A DNA stretch of 64,000 nucleotides. Source: Lytechinus pictus (taxonomy: Eukaryota; Echinodermata; Echinoidea; Temnopleuroida; Toxopneustidae). Location of the stretch: assembly GCF_037042905.1 (NCBI RefSeq), contig NC_087257.1, positions 24,751,501-24,815,500 on the forward strand, read 5' to 3'. Under the pieces are notes generated by a model, which saw only the letters and a program-made list of their open reading frames with translations, did not search any database and was not told where the DNA came from. Positions 46,663 through 59,900 of this stretch are shown piece after piece (the stretch's first letter is position 1; each line of letters starts with the position of its first letter). The translations under genes were made by a program, and so were the position numbers.

Positions 46663-49600
46663 CGGCGACTAACCCCCTTGGCAGCACCCAACCCAGTCGC
46701 CTTTTCTTTGTCAACGACAAGTACACTGGTACACGCTTTCTCGTCGACACAGGTGCTGAGGTGAGCATTTTCCCTCATTCAAAATTGGGAAAATCGGCTA
46801 GGGTTGACGCGACAAATATCCAACTACAAGCTGTAAATCGATCGCCAATCAAGACTTTCGGACAAAAGTCTTTCACAATTAATCTCGGTTTACGGCGTGT
46901 TTTCCGCTGGATATTTGTTGTGACAGATATACCCACGCCGATTTTGGGTGCCGATTTTCTTGACCAGTTTGGACTGTTGGTGGATATCAAACACCGCCGA
47001 TTGATAGACACCACAACCACTCTTACAGTCCAGGGATGTGGTTCATATACTGGTACCATTAGCCCGATGTATGTTCAACATGACTCATCGGAGCGGTTTC
47101 ACTCCATTCTCCATCAGTATCCGGATATCACACGACCGGTTTACAAGCACTCAGAAGTGAAACATACTACCACGCATCACATCCCAACTCGAGGCCTGCC
47201 CGCGGCAGCGCGCCCTCGTCGACTTGCTCCAGATCGTCAGAGAATTGCCCAGGCAGAGTTCGAGCACATGCTTGAACTTGGCATTATCCGACAATCTGAG
47301 AGCAACTGGTCAAGTCCATTGCACATGGTTCCCAAGAAAACGCCAGGGGACTGGCGGCCTTGTGGTGATTATCGCTTGCTCAACGCTCGCACGGTCCCGG
47401 ATCGATACCCTATCCCACACTTGCAAGATTTCTCTTCAACTCTTGCAGGTAAGACAATTTTTTCCAAAATTGATCTCGTTAGGGCATATCATCAGATCCC
47501 AGTCGAGCCTAGCGACATTCACAAGACTGCCGTGACCACTCCATTCGGCTTATTCGAATTCGTTCAAATGCCATTCGGCCTTAGGAATGCAGCACAAACA
47601 TTCCAGCGATTGATGGACACCGTCATTCGCGGCCTCCCATTTGTCTATGTTTATCTGGATGATATACTGGTAGCCAGTTCCTCTAAGGATGAACATGTGA
47701 CACATCTCCGTCAGCTTTTCGATCGCCTGCAGGAGTATGGCATCATCGTCAATCCCTCGAAATGTCAGTTTGGTGCTTCATCGCTATCTTTTCTCGGACA
47801 TATGGTGGACAACACCGGAATCCGCCCTCTTAGCGACAAAGTGAAAATCATCCGTGATTTTCCCGCACCTACGTCACTCACCAAACTTCGAGAATTCCTG
47901 GGATTGATAAACTTCTACAGGCGATTCATTCCTCGTTGTGCAGAGGTGCTGCAACCACTGACTGATCTGTTGAAAAACAGAACAAAAAAGAACATGCCAA
48001 TTGATCTTGGAGAGAAAGAGCTTCTTGCTTTCAATCATGCTAAAGATCAATTGGCTAACTCTACTGTTCTTGTGCACCCTCGCACTGATGTTCCCTTGTG
48101 CCTACTAGTCGACGCTTCTGACGTAGGAGTTGGGGGAGCTATCCAACAACGAGTAGATGGAGTTTGGCAACCTCTGGCTTTCTTCTCTAAGAGGTTACAA
48201 CCCGCTGAAACCAAATACAGCACTTTTGGTAGGGAGTTGCTTGCAGCATATCTGGGTATCAAGCACTTTCGCCATCTTCTTGAAGGTAGGTCATTTACTA
48301 TCTACACTGACCACAAACCTCTTACCCATGCACTCAAGTCGAAACCGGATAGGCATTCGCCACGTGAAATCCGACAACTCGATTTCATTTCTCAGTTCAC
48401 TTCTGATATACAGCACATTTCAGGTAAGGAGAACACAGCAGCAGACGCCCTCTCTCGTCTGTATATTGACAGAGTTGATTCTTCCTCAATCATAGACTTT
48501 GCGGCCATCGCAAAAGATCAGGAAGATGAAACTGAGGTGAAAGACTCCTCACTTCAACTCAAGTCAATTGCTCTCCCAGGTTCTACCACTACCATTCTGT
48601 GCGATATATCAACTGGTACTGCCAGGCCTTTGGTACCAGTCAAACATAGAAGAGCTCTCTTTGATTCCCTTCATGGACTTTCTCATCCAGGAATCAGAGC
48701 TACTCAAAAGCTCATTACAGAGCGCTTTGTTTGGCCTAGCATCAACGCTGATGTTAGGAAATGGGCCAAAACATGCCTCGAATGTCAAAAGTGTAAAGTA
48801 CATCGGCACACCAAAGCACCACTTGGTACTTTCACTTCACCTGATGCACGCTTCTCTCATGTGCACATTGATCTTGTTGGCCCGCTTCCTTCATCAGAGG
48901 GTAACAATTATCTTCTTACTTGTGTTGATCGCTACACCAGATGGCCAGAAGCTATCCCTATCCCAGACATCACTGCGGAGACGGTAGCGCGAGCATTTGT
49001 GGCCAGATGGGTAGCAGTGTTTGGCGCACCTACTACCATCACAACAGACAGAGGTAGGCAATTTGAGTCAGCACTTTTCCTTTCACTCACCAACCTCCTT
49101 GGCACTAAACGCATCCGCACAACAGCATACCATCCTGCCGCAAATGGTTTAGTGGAGCGTTTTCATCGCCAACTTAAAGCCTCTCTCAAAGCTCATAACA
49201 AGGTCCGTTGGACTGAGTCACTCCCTTTAGTCTTGCTAGGTATACGCACAGCAATCAAGGCGGACATTGGATGCTCTGCAGCAGAACTAGTATTTGGGAC
49301 TACAGTCACTCTACCTGCACAATTTGTAGCTCCTTCACAAATTGATTCTGCCGATGACCCATCTAACTATGCCCACAGACTAAAGAGAATGATGCGGGAA
49401 TTACATCCCACTCCTACTCGAAAACAGCAAACTCGAACACAGGTACATCCTGAACTGCATTCTTCATCTCACATCTTTCTACGAGATGATGCTGTTACAA
49501 AGCCATTGCAACCTCCATACAGAGGACCCTTCCGAGTCATCCGTCGCACTGACAAGTATTTTACCATAGATTATAATGGTAAACATGAAAATGTCAGTGT

Positions 49601-49811
49601 CGACAGACTGAAACCGGCTTTCATCGAGCAGGAGGCTACCACTCCATTTCATCATCAAGATCCACCTGACCAAGTTCATCAACAATCCAACTCCACGGAC
49701 TTGGCAGGGGATCCTGACGACAAGCATATGCCTCCCGAAATTCGTAAGACCCGTTCTGGTCGCCATGTCAGGTTTCCTGCCAAGTACGTTCAATTTTTCG
49801 GAGACGGTTGA
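46560..49811 (+). CDS. pol: Pol polyprotein: protease, reverse transcriptase, RNase H, integrase
   Basis: Open frame of 1083 codons with no stop; the true start is set by frameshifting from gag, not by the CTG at 46560. Domains: aspartic protease with DTGA at 63-66 and ILGADF at 128-133; reverse transcriptase about 235-430 with YLDD at 365-368; RNase H about 510-632 with D518, E559, D584 and D629; integrase zinc finger H705/H709/C739/C742 and core D771, D830, E866. The C-terminal region about 980-1010 ([12 protein letters not shown]) is the usual post-integrase domain; no chromodomain or env follows. All catalytic residues look intact. Confidence 0.93.
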   Translation: MLVSLEAWEQCSKVHRSLLFLGKTGPGKRPRQGIAATNPLGSTQPSRLFFVNDKYTGTRFLVDTGAEVSIFPHSKLGKSARVDATNIQLQAVNRSPIKTFGQKSFTINLGLRRVFRWIFVVTDIPTPILGADFLDQFGLLVDIKHRRLIDTTTTLTVQGCGSYTGTISPMYVQHDSSERFHSILHQYPDITRPVYKHSEVKHTTTHHIPTRGLPAAARPRRLAPDRQRIAQAEFEHMLELGIIRQSESNWSSPLHMVPKKTPGDWRPCGDYRLLNARTVPDRYPIPHLQDFSSTLAGKTIFSKIDLVRAYHQIPVEPSDIHKTAVTTPFGLFEFVQMPFGLRNAAQTFQRLMDTVIRGLPFVYVYLDDILVASSSKDEHVTHLRQLFDRLQEYGIIVNPSKCQFGASSLSFLGHMVDNTGIRPLSDKVKIIRDFPAPTSLTKLREFLGLINFYRRFIPRCAEVLQPLTDLLKNRTKKNMPIDLGEKELLAFNHAKDQLANSTVLVHPRTDVPLCLLVDASDVGVGGAIQQRVDGVWQPLAFFSKRLQPAETKYSTFGRELLAAYLGIKHFRHLLEGRSFTIYTDHKPLTHALKSKPDRHSPREIRQLDFISQFTSDIQHISGKENTAADALSRLYIDRVDSSSIIDFAAIAKDQEDETEVKDSSLQLKSIALPGSTTTILCDISTGTARPLVPVKHRRALFDSLHGLSHPGIRATQKLITERFVWPSINADVRKWAKTCLECQKCKVHRHTKAPLGTFTSPDARFSHVHIDLVGPLPSSEGNNYLLTCVDRYTRWPEAIPIPDITAETVARAFVARWVAVFGAPTTITTDRGRQFESALFLSLTNLLGTKRIRTTAYHPAANGLVERFHRQLKASLKAHNKVRWTESLPLVLLGIRTAIKADIGCSAAELVFGTTVTLPAQFVAPSQIDSADDPSNYAHRLKRMMRELHPTPTRKQQTRTQVHPELHSSSHIFLRDDAVTKPLQPPYRGPFRVIRRTDKYFTIDYNGKHENVSVDRLKPAFIEQEATTPFHHQDPPDQVHQQSNSTDLAGDPDDKHMPPEIRKTRSGRHVRFPAKYVQFFGDG

Positions 49812-49929
49812 AACATTTCTCAAAATTAACTGATGTTTCCACTCCTTTTATTTTCTTGTTTTATATAGCCAAGTTCACTTTTACTTTCCCTTGTCGATTT
49901 GTTACTACATTTCTATTCGGTACAAATCT

Positions 49930-49938
49930 AGGGGGGAG
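49930..49938 (+). promoter_or_regulatory. polypurine tract
   Basis: AGGGGGGAG lies four bases before the 3' LTR, the expected plus-strand priming position. Confidence 0.75.
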
Positions 49939-49942
49939 CTAC

Positions 49943-50813
49943 TGTAGTGACTTGACTATATCTTTTTATATATCTACATCTATATATTCTTTCCTTGTAT
50001 ATATTTTCATTTATATTTCAACATTCTGTATATGTATATAAATTCTTTCTTTTATTTCCAATTTCATATATTCTCACTTGTTCACGCCATGTGTATTTAC
50101 TACAATACTGTACATTCACAGAGCAAGCCAACTCATTTTCTGTCCAAATCTACTTGGCAAACACATTCTTATATTGAGAAACAACCTTTCTTTTGTTCCT
50201 AGACTTGGAGCAAACATCCTTTCATTGTTCCTTGTTTATTGCAATAAACTTGCAGGTATACAACATCACTACAGAGATGCTCGCATGTTTGCTTTTCTCA
50301 CAGTCTGCTTCTCTCCTCTTTGTTCTTCTCAACTGTGTTTTGTCCTCTTTTTGGCGCTTATTTCTTTGTCTCATCTTTTCTGATGTTGGTAAAAACAACT
50401 TGTTTTCTCTACCACATCATCACTCTACTCTCTGCCTTCGTCCTGTCCACTCATGCTGACCATCTCATCCAGCTGCTAGTGAGGATTGAATCAAATCTTG
50501 TGGAGGATCAGCTTATACTTAATTATTTCTCTGCATTTTCCAATCTTATTCCTTACCGTCACTTACACTCATTCGAAGTCTATATCCTCTGCATATTTAA
50601 TGAGCTCATTACTTCGCGAGACATTTTGTGACATCTGTCCCTTTTTTCTAATCTATTTGAAATTGTGAAGTGTATATATTTCTATTCACGGATTTGTGCA
50701 ATTTACCTGAGATTCTGAGCGGCTGGACCCCATTCTATCTTCTGGCGAGCAAGAATTAAGGTAGGACCTAACTTTTATATAAATATTAGGAGATTGTATA
50801 GCCAATTTCCTAA
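49943..50813 (+). repeat. 3' LTR
   Basis: Same 871 bp as the 5' LTR as far as I can read; followed by the AAACC target duplication and then resumed host coding sequence. Confidence 0.93.
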
Positions 50814-50818
50814 AAACC

Positions 50819-51043
50819 AAAAGAAAGCCAAGGGGGAAACGGAAGAATAGTGGACCGGACCCCAAGATGGCTACTTTCAATATGTCCGAGTTTCTCTTAT
50901 TACCCCCTTCTTTGGTTGTTGGTGATGGAGACTTGAAACCTGCATGCAGCATGGCTGTTCCAAGGGGTGTCAACCCTCCCAAATGTCACCCTGTTTGGAG
51001 ATGGAAAATCGGTGGTACACCCCTTCCAAGACCGAAAAAATAG
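50819..51043 (+). pseudogene. SKIDA1: displaced C-terminal coding segment of the SKIDA1-like gene
   Basis: Counting one copy of the target duplication, the host frame resumes exactly at 50819 (AAA after the ACC codon ending at 45371). It stays open for 74 codons to a TAG at 51041-51043. It begins with a basic run (KRKPRGKRK) and includes MATFNMSEFLLLPPSLVVGD, LKPACSM and PPKCHPVWRW, a conserved-looking tail. The uninterrupted protein would be about 814 residues. In this haplotype the segment is separated by 5.4 kb and cannot be reached by the upstream frame unless spliced. Confidence 0.8.
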
Positions 51044-53640
51044 GCATAAGCCTATACCACATGGTGCTATTACTACGAGGTGAACAAAAATGTTTTCCAT
51101 CTTGATATTATATGTTCTATGTGAAATGTATTTTCGGCTAAAGATGAGGGATCATGAACTATTCAGTGACTGCCATTTCAATTTTATATTGTACAAACAT
51201 TGCAAATCATTTAGTGGCAAAATCGTGTAAAATAACCAGAGTAATGTGTCTTTAACATGTTCATCAAGAATTGACGTAATATGCACTGGTCAATTGCAAA
51301 GATTTGATGCAATTGTCTCCAAAAATATTTAAAAGTTTACATTATTGCATTGCAGGTTTATACCAAAGAGAGTTTGAATCATGGAATGAAACTCGCCATT
51401 TTCAATGATATTTGGTTTGTATTCCATGACATTAATGATTAAACAATTACGAATACATGTATATGGTAATCTCGATAAATTTCTTGTCAAGTTTGGGTTG
51501 GAATTAAAAGAGCGAGACGTTAGTGGAACTGGAAATTATGATTGAAAGTGTGAAACGGCAATGTTATTTTGGTTCTACATTATGTGTAATAATATTACAT
51601 CCACATGCGAACATGTATTACTACACACATCTACGTGTATGGTAAAGAGTTTGAATTGTGTTGAAATTACATTATAACAGAAAAGGCCTGTATGATCAGT
51701 TTGCTTACATGTGTACATGAATGATCTAAATCGGTATCGTTTAGTTATTGAATTTTATGACGCGTGGACACAGGGAGAACTTCCATTTTTAGGATTATTC
51801 CATTATGTACGATATGTACAAAGTTTGTGATGAAATATGCAAAGAAGTTTTTTTTTTATGAATGGCGGTTATTTGAAAAAGCTCATGATCCTAGCCATTT
51901 TGTTATATGAGCAGAGAATCAGCGAGATTTGTTGTACTACTGTATTTTTTGCAGGGATCATTTTTTTTCTTTCTTCCTGTTATAAATATATTCCGAAAGG
52001 AATAAGAGTGAAATATGATATCATTTTCCAAGTATTATTTCAAACTATCACAATTCACAAACTAGGATTTTTGTAATAAAAATGTTGAAATTTGTGCTCG
52101 CTCTCAACTTCTTATTAATTTTATGCGTTTCGCCATATCGAGCCCCCTCAAAATTTTTGGATCATTAATACGCCACTGCCTATACATGTACACTTCCTTG
52201 CCCATTTGGCAAGCTTCATGCAGGCGGGCAAGTCTTATTGTTATGTATACAGTCATTTCTATGCTCGTCTGTGTAAAACTGCCGGAAATATTTTTTGTAA
52301 TGTTTTCGGGAACATCAAAATGTATTTTGTTAAATCAGAAATTTATCTGGAGCTGTATGACACTTTAAAAATAGTATTACACAGAAATATTTGCATTAGA
52401 AAAGGATCGGATTATCTTTCTATGTCAGATCTCAATATATTTTTTTGCTGTTAATCTACCCTAATTGGTTACCGATGTAAAGTTACGCTGAATTGTAAAT
52501 CTTCAAGTGTAACATTGAAATTACATGTATTTTGGAAGAAAAATGAATTGTTTGAGCCATTTTTACAGACTGTATCAGTTACAAGGATAAACGTAACAAG
52601 ACGTGTTATATAAGCTCTGAACCTCTTTCTGGCCTATATATCTCTTCTACCTCAGTCTTATTTCTAACCCTTATCTCTCTTTCTCCTTTCCTCATATATA
52701 CATTTTCACTTGCTTTGAAAAAAATAGGATTCGTAAAGAAATCCGATGGGTGAAATATTGTCCGACCAAATTATTGATGAACATGGTAAAGATTGACAGA
52801 CAATAATCCATTATAAAATTATTGTTAAACCTACCGAATTTCGGCTGGTTTCTATCATATTTTTGTCGGACATATATATTCACATGTCTGCTACTATGCA
52901 GTAGTTGACTGGACTTTTGGAAAGAAATTAAACAACTCAAATGTTGGTTGAGTCGACCAACTGTTAGATTAAAAAGAAAGAATCATAATTCATTTTGCAT
53001 TCAATTATTTTTTACCAAACAGTGGTGATTGGTTAATTAAAACATTTCTAAGATTTGTAGGTGCTGCATACTGATAAAAAAAACCGTCACAAATCGCATA
53101 TGTATAAGTATCGATTGTAGTATATGTATATATAAACTATTATTTCTTTAATTTTATTTTGGATAATTTCACACATTCATGTTGCATTGATAGGCCAATA
53201 TATACAGGATATATATATTTTACTTCAGAAAATGACATTCCTAAAATCAACTATATGCTGCAACATGCACGCAACCTCCTGTCTAGAGTTTAGCCCGGGG
53301 AGTTTAGATGAATAATTATACCGTTAACTTAATTTTGTTAATAAATTACTTGATATTGGACGTAAGGCTATCCATGTTTATGATGTTGTTATGAACAATC
53401 CTTCTTTCCGACGAGGCTTCCATTATTTCTCAAAGAATATAAAGTGTCATTCACATTCATGCATTTGACATTTTAATCATTAAATGCATTAAGACCAGTT
53501 AATGCCTGAATAGTGAATAGCGGGCTCCCATATTGTATCGTTCACTGCCTTTTCTGTCTGTATAATGTTATACATGTAACTTTGAAAACTCAGTATAACG
53601 AAGTCACCCCGACTTTTTACACCACCCCTAAAGAAGATAG
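51044..53640. other. probable 3' UTR then gene-free AT-rich DNA
   Basis: The 3' UTR of the SKIDA1-like gene presumably starts here; an AATAAA near 52074 is one possible polyadenylation signal. I see no further gene or clear repeat in this stretch. Confidence 0.4.
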
Positions 53641-53643
53641 ATC

Positions 53644-53791
53644 AGGGGCCCGTTGCAGAAAGAGTTGCGTTTAACGCAAGTAAAAAAATCAATCGCAAGT
53701 CCCAAATGCGCGCTGTTGATTGGTTGAAAATCAAGTTGCGCATGATTTTTAGAGTTGCGATTGATTGCAACTCTTTCTGCAACGGGCCCCT
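53644..53791. mobile_element. foldback MITE with AGGGGCCCGTTGCAG ends, 148 bp
   Basis: Begins AGGGGCCCGTTGCAGAAAGA and ends with the inverse TCTTTCTGCAACGGGCCCCT. The AACGCAAG/TTGCGATT core is also internally repeated. There is no coding content. Confidence 0.8.
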
Positions 53792-55335
53792 GCTTGGCCC
53801 CTTCCGCCCGCCACTGGAAAATAAGAAGTACATGTATGGAAAGGATATCAGCTTGTGATTATGAAAAGAGGTTACATCAGGAACATTCATCATTCATGTC
53901 ATTTTTTATCATTTTTATTGATATTTTATTATTGTCAACCTCTTTTAGCACCAACAAAAAATGTACATTAATTCGAGTACCTTGTCATTAAAGGATATTG
54001 GAAAATGTAACAACTGGCTTATCCATGTTTCTCATGAACATTATTTTCGAGTGTTTCCTTATGAGCCAAGAATGAAAGACCAAGTATACATTAGACCATT
54101 GTCGATTTTTCATTATTACTTCGGGATTCGCATTTACAATGTACGTTGTAAATTCTCAGGGACTTTACGAGGACAGAAATCATTTAGATATCTGTTATGA
54201 AAAGCTATAGCAGTTGGTTTGGACATGCAGCCATAAGATCAGTTATCATTGATCATGGTGATTGAAAAATTTAAGATTTTAGCAGCACGGTTTTGCATTC
54301 TATCATACTTCATGGAATATAAAAAAAGTATCGATGAAAAACAAAAAATATAGGAAACTGTCAAATGTTTTCGAAGAAATACAGCTGTACGTGTATTTTT
54401 CTCTTAAAAATGCTTCAGGTAAAAAAAAAATAAAAAATCAATTTCAAGAGCGGATGTGATGACGATATAGCACATATGCAATTGTATTTTTTACTTTGAC
54501 ATTACTTGTAGATATTGTGATTTATCATGATTGTTTTTCAATAAAAACAAAATCATAAAAAAATATATTGACTTAGTCGGGTTTAATATTTCATGTAACA
54601 TCGCAAAATGCATGATGTAACACACCATGTCCATCATCACGTTTTTATTTGGTATTGACCACCGTAACGGATTTACGTTTTAGATTTGTAATACAGAAGA
54701 TTTACCAAAACTTGTTCGACAAAACAAAACGCCGAATGACACCCAAGCTGATAAAAAACAGAGTTGAGTTTCACTTTTTATAACTTGTTCGGGAGTGACG
54801 CAAGACGCATGTATATGCAAATGAGGGAGTCATCAAATATTCCTCCAATGATTGATAAAAGCTGATTTGATTCCTTATGGAATATGCTGTGTCATCATTA
54901 TTCAGCTTAATAACTAATTTATTACGAAAGCAATAAAACAAAAAGTTATAAACTTCGAATATGATGAACAACAGAATTGCTCTCATGTGCATGTACATGT
55001 AACCTTTTTTCCAGAATAAGCGAAATTCAAAACGTCATCCGATTCCAAATGTGATTTAAATTTCAAGTTTGATGGTTCCCTTTATATTCAAATCAACTCG
55101 TTGATTGGACTGGGACTGGACTTAGTATTAAGAATGACATCAAGACCGCATGCATCATCAATGTGTAACACCAATTGGCAAGGTTTACTCTGGTGTATAA
55201 GCATGGACCATAATATTGTAAAATGCTCTGTGTGGCCTTGGATGTACACTGGTGTAACACAGTGTTCTAGTGCCGTTCAGAGTGTTCCCCGATAAGACAG
55301 AGTGTACATGCATGAGTGGACATGTATTTCGTTAT

Positions 55336-55924
55336 TTAAAGGTCAAGTCCACTCCAACAAATAGTTGATTCGAATAAAGAGAAAAATCCAACAAGCACAA
55401 CACTGAAAATTTCATCAAAATCGGATGTAAAATAAGAAAGTTATGACATTTTGAAGTTTCGCTTAATTTCACAAAACAGTTATATGGTCGGTATGCAAAT
55501 GAGGAGACTGATGATGTCATCCACTCACTATTTCTTTTGTATTTTATTATAAGAAATATGAAATATTCTAATTTTCTCCCCATTGTCAAGTGAAACAATG
55601 ATTAATTTCTCCATGAACATGTGGAATAAGCATTGTGTAATACTATATGGTTCAGTCAAGTCGGTCCTTATCGTCAAATATGTAAAAAATGAAATATTGT
55701 ATAATTTAAACAATAAAAACAAAAGAAATAGTGAGTGAAGGACATCATCAATTTTCTCATTTGCATGTCACTTATTGTGCATTGGTGAAAAATATGCAAA
55801 ACTTTAAAATGTCATAACTTTCTTATTTTACATCCGATTTTGATGAAATTTTCAGCGTTATGCTAGTTTGATTTTTCTCTATTTACTCAAGTAAACATTT
55901 TTCTTGGGTGGACTTGCCCTTTAA
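55336..55924. mobile_element. TTAA foldback element, family copy D
   Basis: Starts TTAAAGGTCAAGTCCACTCC and ends GGGTGGACTTGCCCTTTAA, with the same internal arms (ATCAAAATCGGATGTAAAAT and its inverse) as copies A-C. Confidence 0.85.
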
Positions 55925-56209
55925 TCTTTTACAGATATGCTGTTCACTTTCCAGGCTCCAAAATGTGATAAAGAGAGTCAAATAAACACCAAAATGACGT
56001 GGTTCAGGTTGTGCGGTGCCTTGACATTGTGAAAAAGCATATATAGAGGGATGCACTATATATATTCATCTTCCACTCCATTTGATATTTGAAGAAAAAA
56101 AACATGAAAATTATGAGCTTGTTATTTTGCTGTTCGAAAACTTGTATTGGTTGCATGATTACCCCCGCGCGGCAATTTGCATGTCCAAATTGGTAGAGTA
56201 ACAACATTT

Positions 56210-56290
56210 TATTATTATTATTATTATTACTTATTATTTGTACTGCGCTTTTCCCATTAGGCCCAAAGCGCTTACAATGAATTAATTAAA
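56210..56290. repeat. ATT microsatellite and GCGCTTTTCCC repeat fragment
   Basis: (ATT)n is followed by ACTGCGCTTTTCCCATTAGG and CAAAGCGCTTACA, related to the unit at about 20112-20145. Confidence 0.55.
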
Positions 56291-57189
56291 TGTAATATTC
56301 TAAAAACTACAAAGTACGAAAGAGATGAGTTTTTAATGACTTTTTGAAAATTGCTAATGTTGGAGACTGTCTAATTATTAGTGGCAGGTCGTTCCAGGAT
56401 TTTGAACACCAAACACATACATTGAGAAATAAAGAAGGTTATTAAATATTCATGACCAAGGCAATTGAAGGAAATAAAAGGAAATAATTTGAGTACAAGT
56501 TCTCAAAGAAAACACTCGACGCTGAATTGCAGTCATGATTATTGCAGACAGTGCTCTTATTGCATTAAATAGGGAGGAAATGTTATTGGAAACCGTACGG
56601 TTACAGATGTTCATTCAAAACCTGTATCTTTCTGTACATGTACAGTATTGCTCGGAATAAAGTTGACACCCTTCCGAGGGGTCACGCATCTACCGCGAGA
56701 CAGGCGTGAACCAAAAAATTACCACCAGCCGATTTCGCGCGTGAAATTCACGCGTCAATTTCACGCATGCAGCTGGCAGAAGAGAGGCCCAATGCTCACG
56801 TAAAACACGAGATTTTTTTAGATTTGATCTCTATTTGTCCATGTAGTTTGCGCCTCAACTCTAGGCACTTTTTGGTCAAAACACGACGCAATCCCGTCGG
56901 TTTACTGACGGATGGTCTATTATCACTTGGTCTAATCATCAGATGGGCTAACAACATTCGGGCTAAACCCACTTAGTCCAATTCTCTTTTAATTCACCAT
57001 CCCGTCATTTGCACTTCAAGATACTCAACCCGATAGACAGCGGGTTGAAAATCCTAAATTCCCAATAGACAGCCGGTTGAAAAACTGCCTCAAGCGCGCG
57101 CATCAGACGAGTCCCCGCTAGAAATCCATGTGCCCAGCTCCTGACCGAGTGACCCAGTTATAGTTACATCTTTGGCTTAAAGGACGAGT

Positions 57190-59300
57190 AGATTATCTTT
57201 CCACTGTTTATTTATGGAGCTAGCTCCATGGTTTATTTTTCAGTGTTTATGTTATCAAAGACGTCTTCCGTTTAAAGGACAAGTCTTGCTTTTTATGCAG
57301 GTTCCCTCATATTTCACTCTTTTAAATTGTCTTTAATTCCAAATCGCTATTTTCTTTAATTTGAATTAATTGTTATGCTTTGTCTGATTTATATTCTCAT
57401 AAGTTTTCTGATATTGTTTTCATAATTTTGTTTGTACTTGTGAAATATGTAAAATCAAGTCAAATCAAGTAGATAATCTTTTTTTATCTTTTATTTTTTA
57501 TCTTTTGTTCTTCAATTCTGTAATTTTAATCAGGTACGTATTTCATTCAAAAGAACGAGTATTTTCATCATTTTTTATCTATCATTCAAAGAAGAAGATT
57601 CGCTTTCCATCATTTTCTGTTCATTGTTTTTTTTTTTTTTAATCAGTAATACATCGTTCATTTAAAGGACGAGTTGATTTGCTAACCATCATTTTCTGTT
57701 TATCAATTCTTTTTTTTTTTTCAATTTCCTCACGTCTTTTAATCAAAGATTCGCTTTCCATCATTTTTCTGTTCATAAATTTTTTATTTTATCAGTTACG
57801 TCGTTCATTCAAAGGACGAGTAGATTTGCTTACCATCATTTTTCTGTTCATTGATTGACCCTTTTTTTCATTTAATCAGTTACGACGTTAATTCAAAGGA
57901 CGAGTATAATTCAGATTTGAGTTTTATTATGAAGTTATGAAATAGAGATTTAGAATCAAGTTAGAATTAATCATAGTAATAGAACATTTAAATAAAAAAC
58001 ACAACCTATGAGATATGAAATCCATTAAGAATGGAACAGATATTACTAGATTTTCTAACCATCATTTTCGGTTCATCAATATTCTGTGTGTTTTTTTTTT
58101 CATCACTGACGACTTTTATTCAAAGATTCGCTTTCTATATCATTTTCTGTTCATTAATTCTGTATTTTTGTTTTATCAGTTAATTACGTCGTTCATTCAA
58201 AGGACGAGTAGATGCGTTTTTCATCATTTCTGTTCATCATTATTCTGGTTTTTTGTTCATCACTTACGTCTTTTATTCAAAGAAGATTCGCTTTCATTCA
58301 TTTTTTTGTTCAATTCTGTATATTTTATCAGTTACATCGTTCATTGCAAGAACGAGTTGAATCCCTTTCCATCATTTTTCTGTTCATTGATTGACCCTTT
58401 TTTCATTCAATCACTTACGACGTTAATTCTAAGGACGAGTATAATTCAGATTTGAGTTTTATTATAAACTTATGAAATAGAGATTTAGAATCAAGTTAGA
58501 ATTAACCATAGTTATAGAACATTTAAATAAAAAAAACCACAACCTATGAGATGTGAAATCCATTAAGAATGGAACAGATATTACTAGATTTGCTAACCCA
58601 TCATTTTCTGTTCATCAATATTCTGTTTTTTTTTTCCATCACTGACGACTTTTATTCAAAGATTCGCTTTCCATCATTTTCTGTTCATTAATTCTGTATT
58701 TTTATTTTATCAGTTACGTCGTTCATTCAAAGGACGAGTAGATTCGTTTTTCATCATTTCTGTTCATCATTATTCTTTTTTTTTATAATTTCATCACTTA
58801 CGTCTTTTATTCAAAGAAGATTCGCTTTCAATAATTTTTCTGTTCAATTCTGTATATTTTATCAGTTACATCGTTCATGGCAAGAACGAGTTGATTCCCT
58901 TTCCATCATTTTTTGAGTTCCATCAATTCTGTGTTTTGTTTTCATTGTTCATCAGTTACGTCTTTTATCTAAAGAAGAAACGCTGTCCATCATTTTTTTG
59001 TTCAACAATTCTGTATTTTTGTTTTATCAGTTACATCGTTCATTCCAAGAACGAGTAGATTCACTTTCCATCATTATGACGTTCAGAGGACGAGTAGATT
59101 TGCTTTCCATTTTCCTGTTCATCAATTTTGTGTTTTAATTTAATCAGTTTCGTCTGTTTATTCAAAGAAAGAGTAGATTTGCTTTCCATAATTTTCTGTT
59201 TATCAATTCTGTGTGTTTATTTTATCGGTTATTACGTCTTTTATTCAAAGATGATTCGCTTCCCATCATTTTTCATTTTTTCGCTATCAATAACAGTTGA
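57190..59300. repeat. minisatellite with GACGAGTAGATT units and higher-order duplication
   Basis: Units of roughly 80-100 bp contain CGTTCATTCAAAGGACGAGT, AGATTCGCTTTCCATCATTT, TCTGTTCATCAATTCTGT and TTTTATCAGTTACGTC. A separate block (TTATGAAATAGAGATTTAGA... to GGAACAGATATTACTAGATT) occurs at about 57933-58050 and again at about 58470-58590, so a segment of about 540 bp is itself duplicated. Confidence 0.85.
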
Positions 59301-59779
59301 TTTTATACCCAAGATATTAATTTACAATATCATCATCATTTGTATATTTATTCTCCTCATTCAATTCTTCTTATGTCTTTCACTTCTTTTTGTTCCTGTT
59401 CTTCTTTCTTTACCTTTATCTTTACCATGTTCATTCGTTCATCCACCATATCATCTGTTGCTTCTCTCTTATCCTTATCTTCTTTATCCCTCATTTCTTT
59501 CTCTTAGCCGTCGTCTTCTTCCTCCTACTTCGCCCACTTTTCTCTTCGATCGGCTATCTTGAACCCCCCCCCCCCTTCCCGGAAAAAGAATACCCGCAAG
59601 TGGCCCTGCTTTAAATGCCTAGCATCAGCACTTTCTGAAAAATCTTATCCAGTCCCCCCCCTTGTATCTTCCTTAAATATTTGTTTTGCATGTTAGTGTT
59701 ACTCTGTTCCCTTTCTCTCCGTCCATCATTCCAGCAACAGCATCCCCCTATAACTATAAGTAATAATATATCGTCTTTT

Positions 59780-59900
59780 TACGCCCGCCCGTATAAGACG
59801 AGACGTATTTAATATGGTATCACGCTCGGTATCCGTCCGTCCCTCCATTCGTTCACATTTCCTTATAAACATGATAACACCAGTTTAACTTAACCCGAGG
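59780..59900. repeat. dispersed repeat fragment with GTCCGTCC
   Basis: CGCCCGTATAAGACGAGACG and GGTATCACGCTCGGTATCCG then TCCGTCCCTCC, repeat-like in composition; a single copy in this window, so weakly supported. Confidence 0.3.

Larger units (their letters stand above)
45372..50813 (+). mobile_element. Ty3/gypsy LTR retrotransposon, CsRn1-like, inserted in the SKIDA1-like exon
   Basis: Complete element in host-gene orientation: 871-bp LTR, primer-binding site, short gag, pol, polypurine tract, 871-bp LTR, 5442 bp in all. A 5-bp duplication AAACC flanks it (45367-45371 and 50814-50818). The tRNA-Trp primer site, the CHCC Gag zinc finger and the lack of a chromodomain or env fit the CsRn1 clade. 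The two LTRs give the same translations in every frame I compared, so they look identical or nearly so. Confidence 0.93.

Noticed and set aside
51837-52454. Overlapping 80-codon frames downstream of the SKIDA1-like gene
   Set aside because: AT-rich chance frames without motifs, probably in the 3' UTR.
58015-58455. 146-codon phenylalanine-rich frame (and a similar one at 59128-59562)
   Set aside because: Translation of the T-rich minisatellite; membrane-like look is compositional.
57190-59300. Possible CRISPR-like array
   Set aside because: Units are T-rich, variable in length, without constant spacers, and the genome is eukaryotic.
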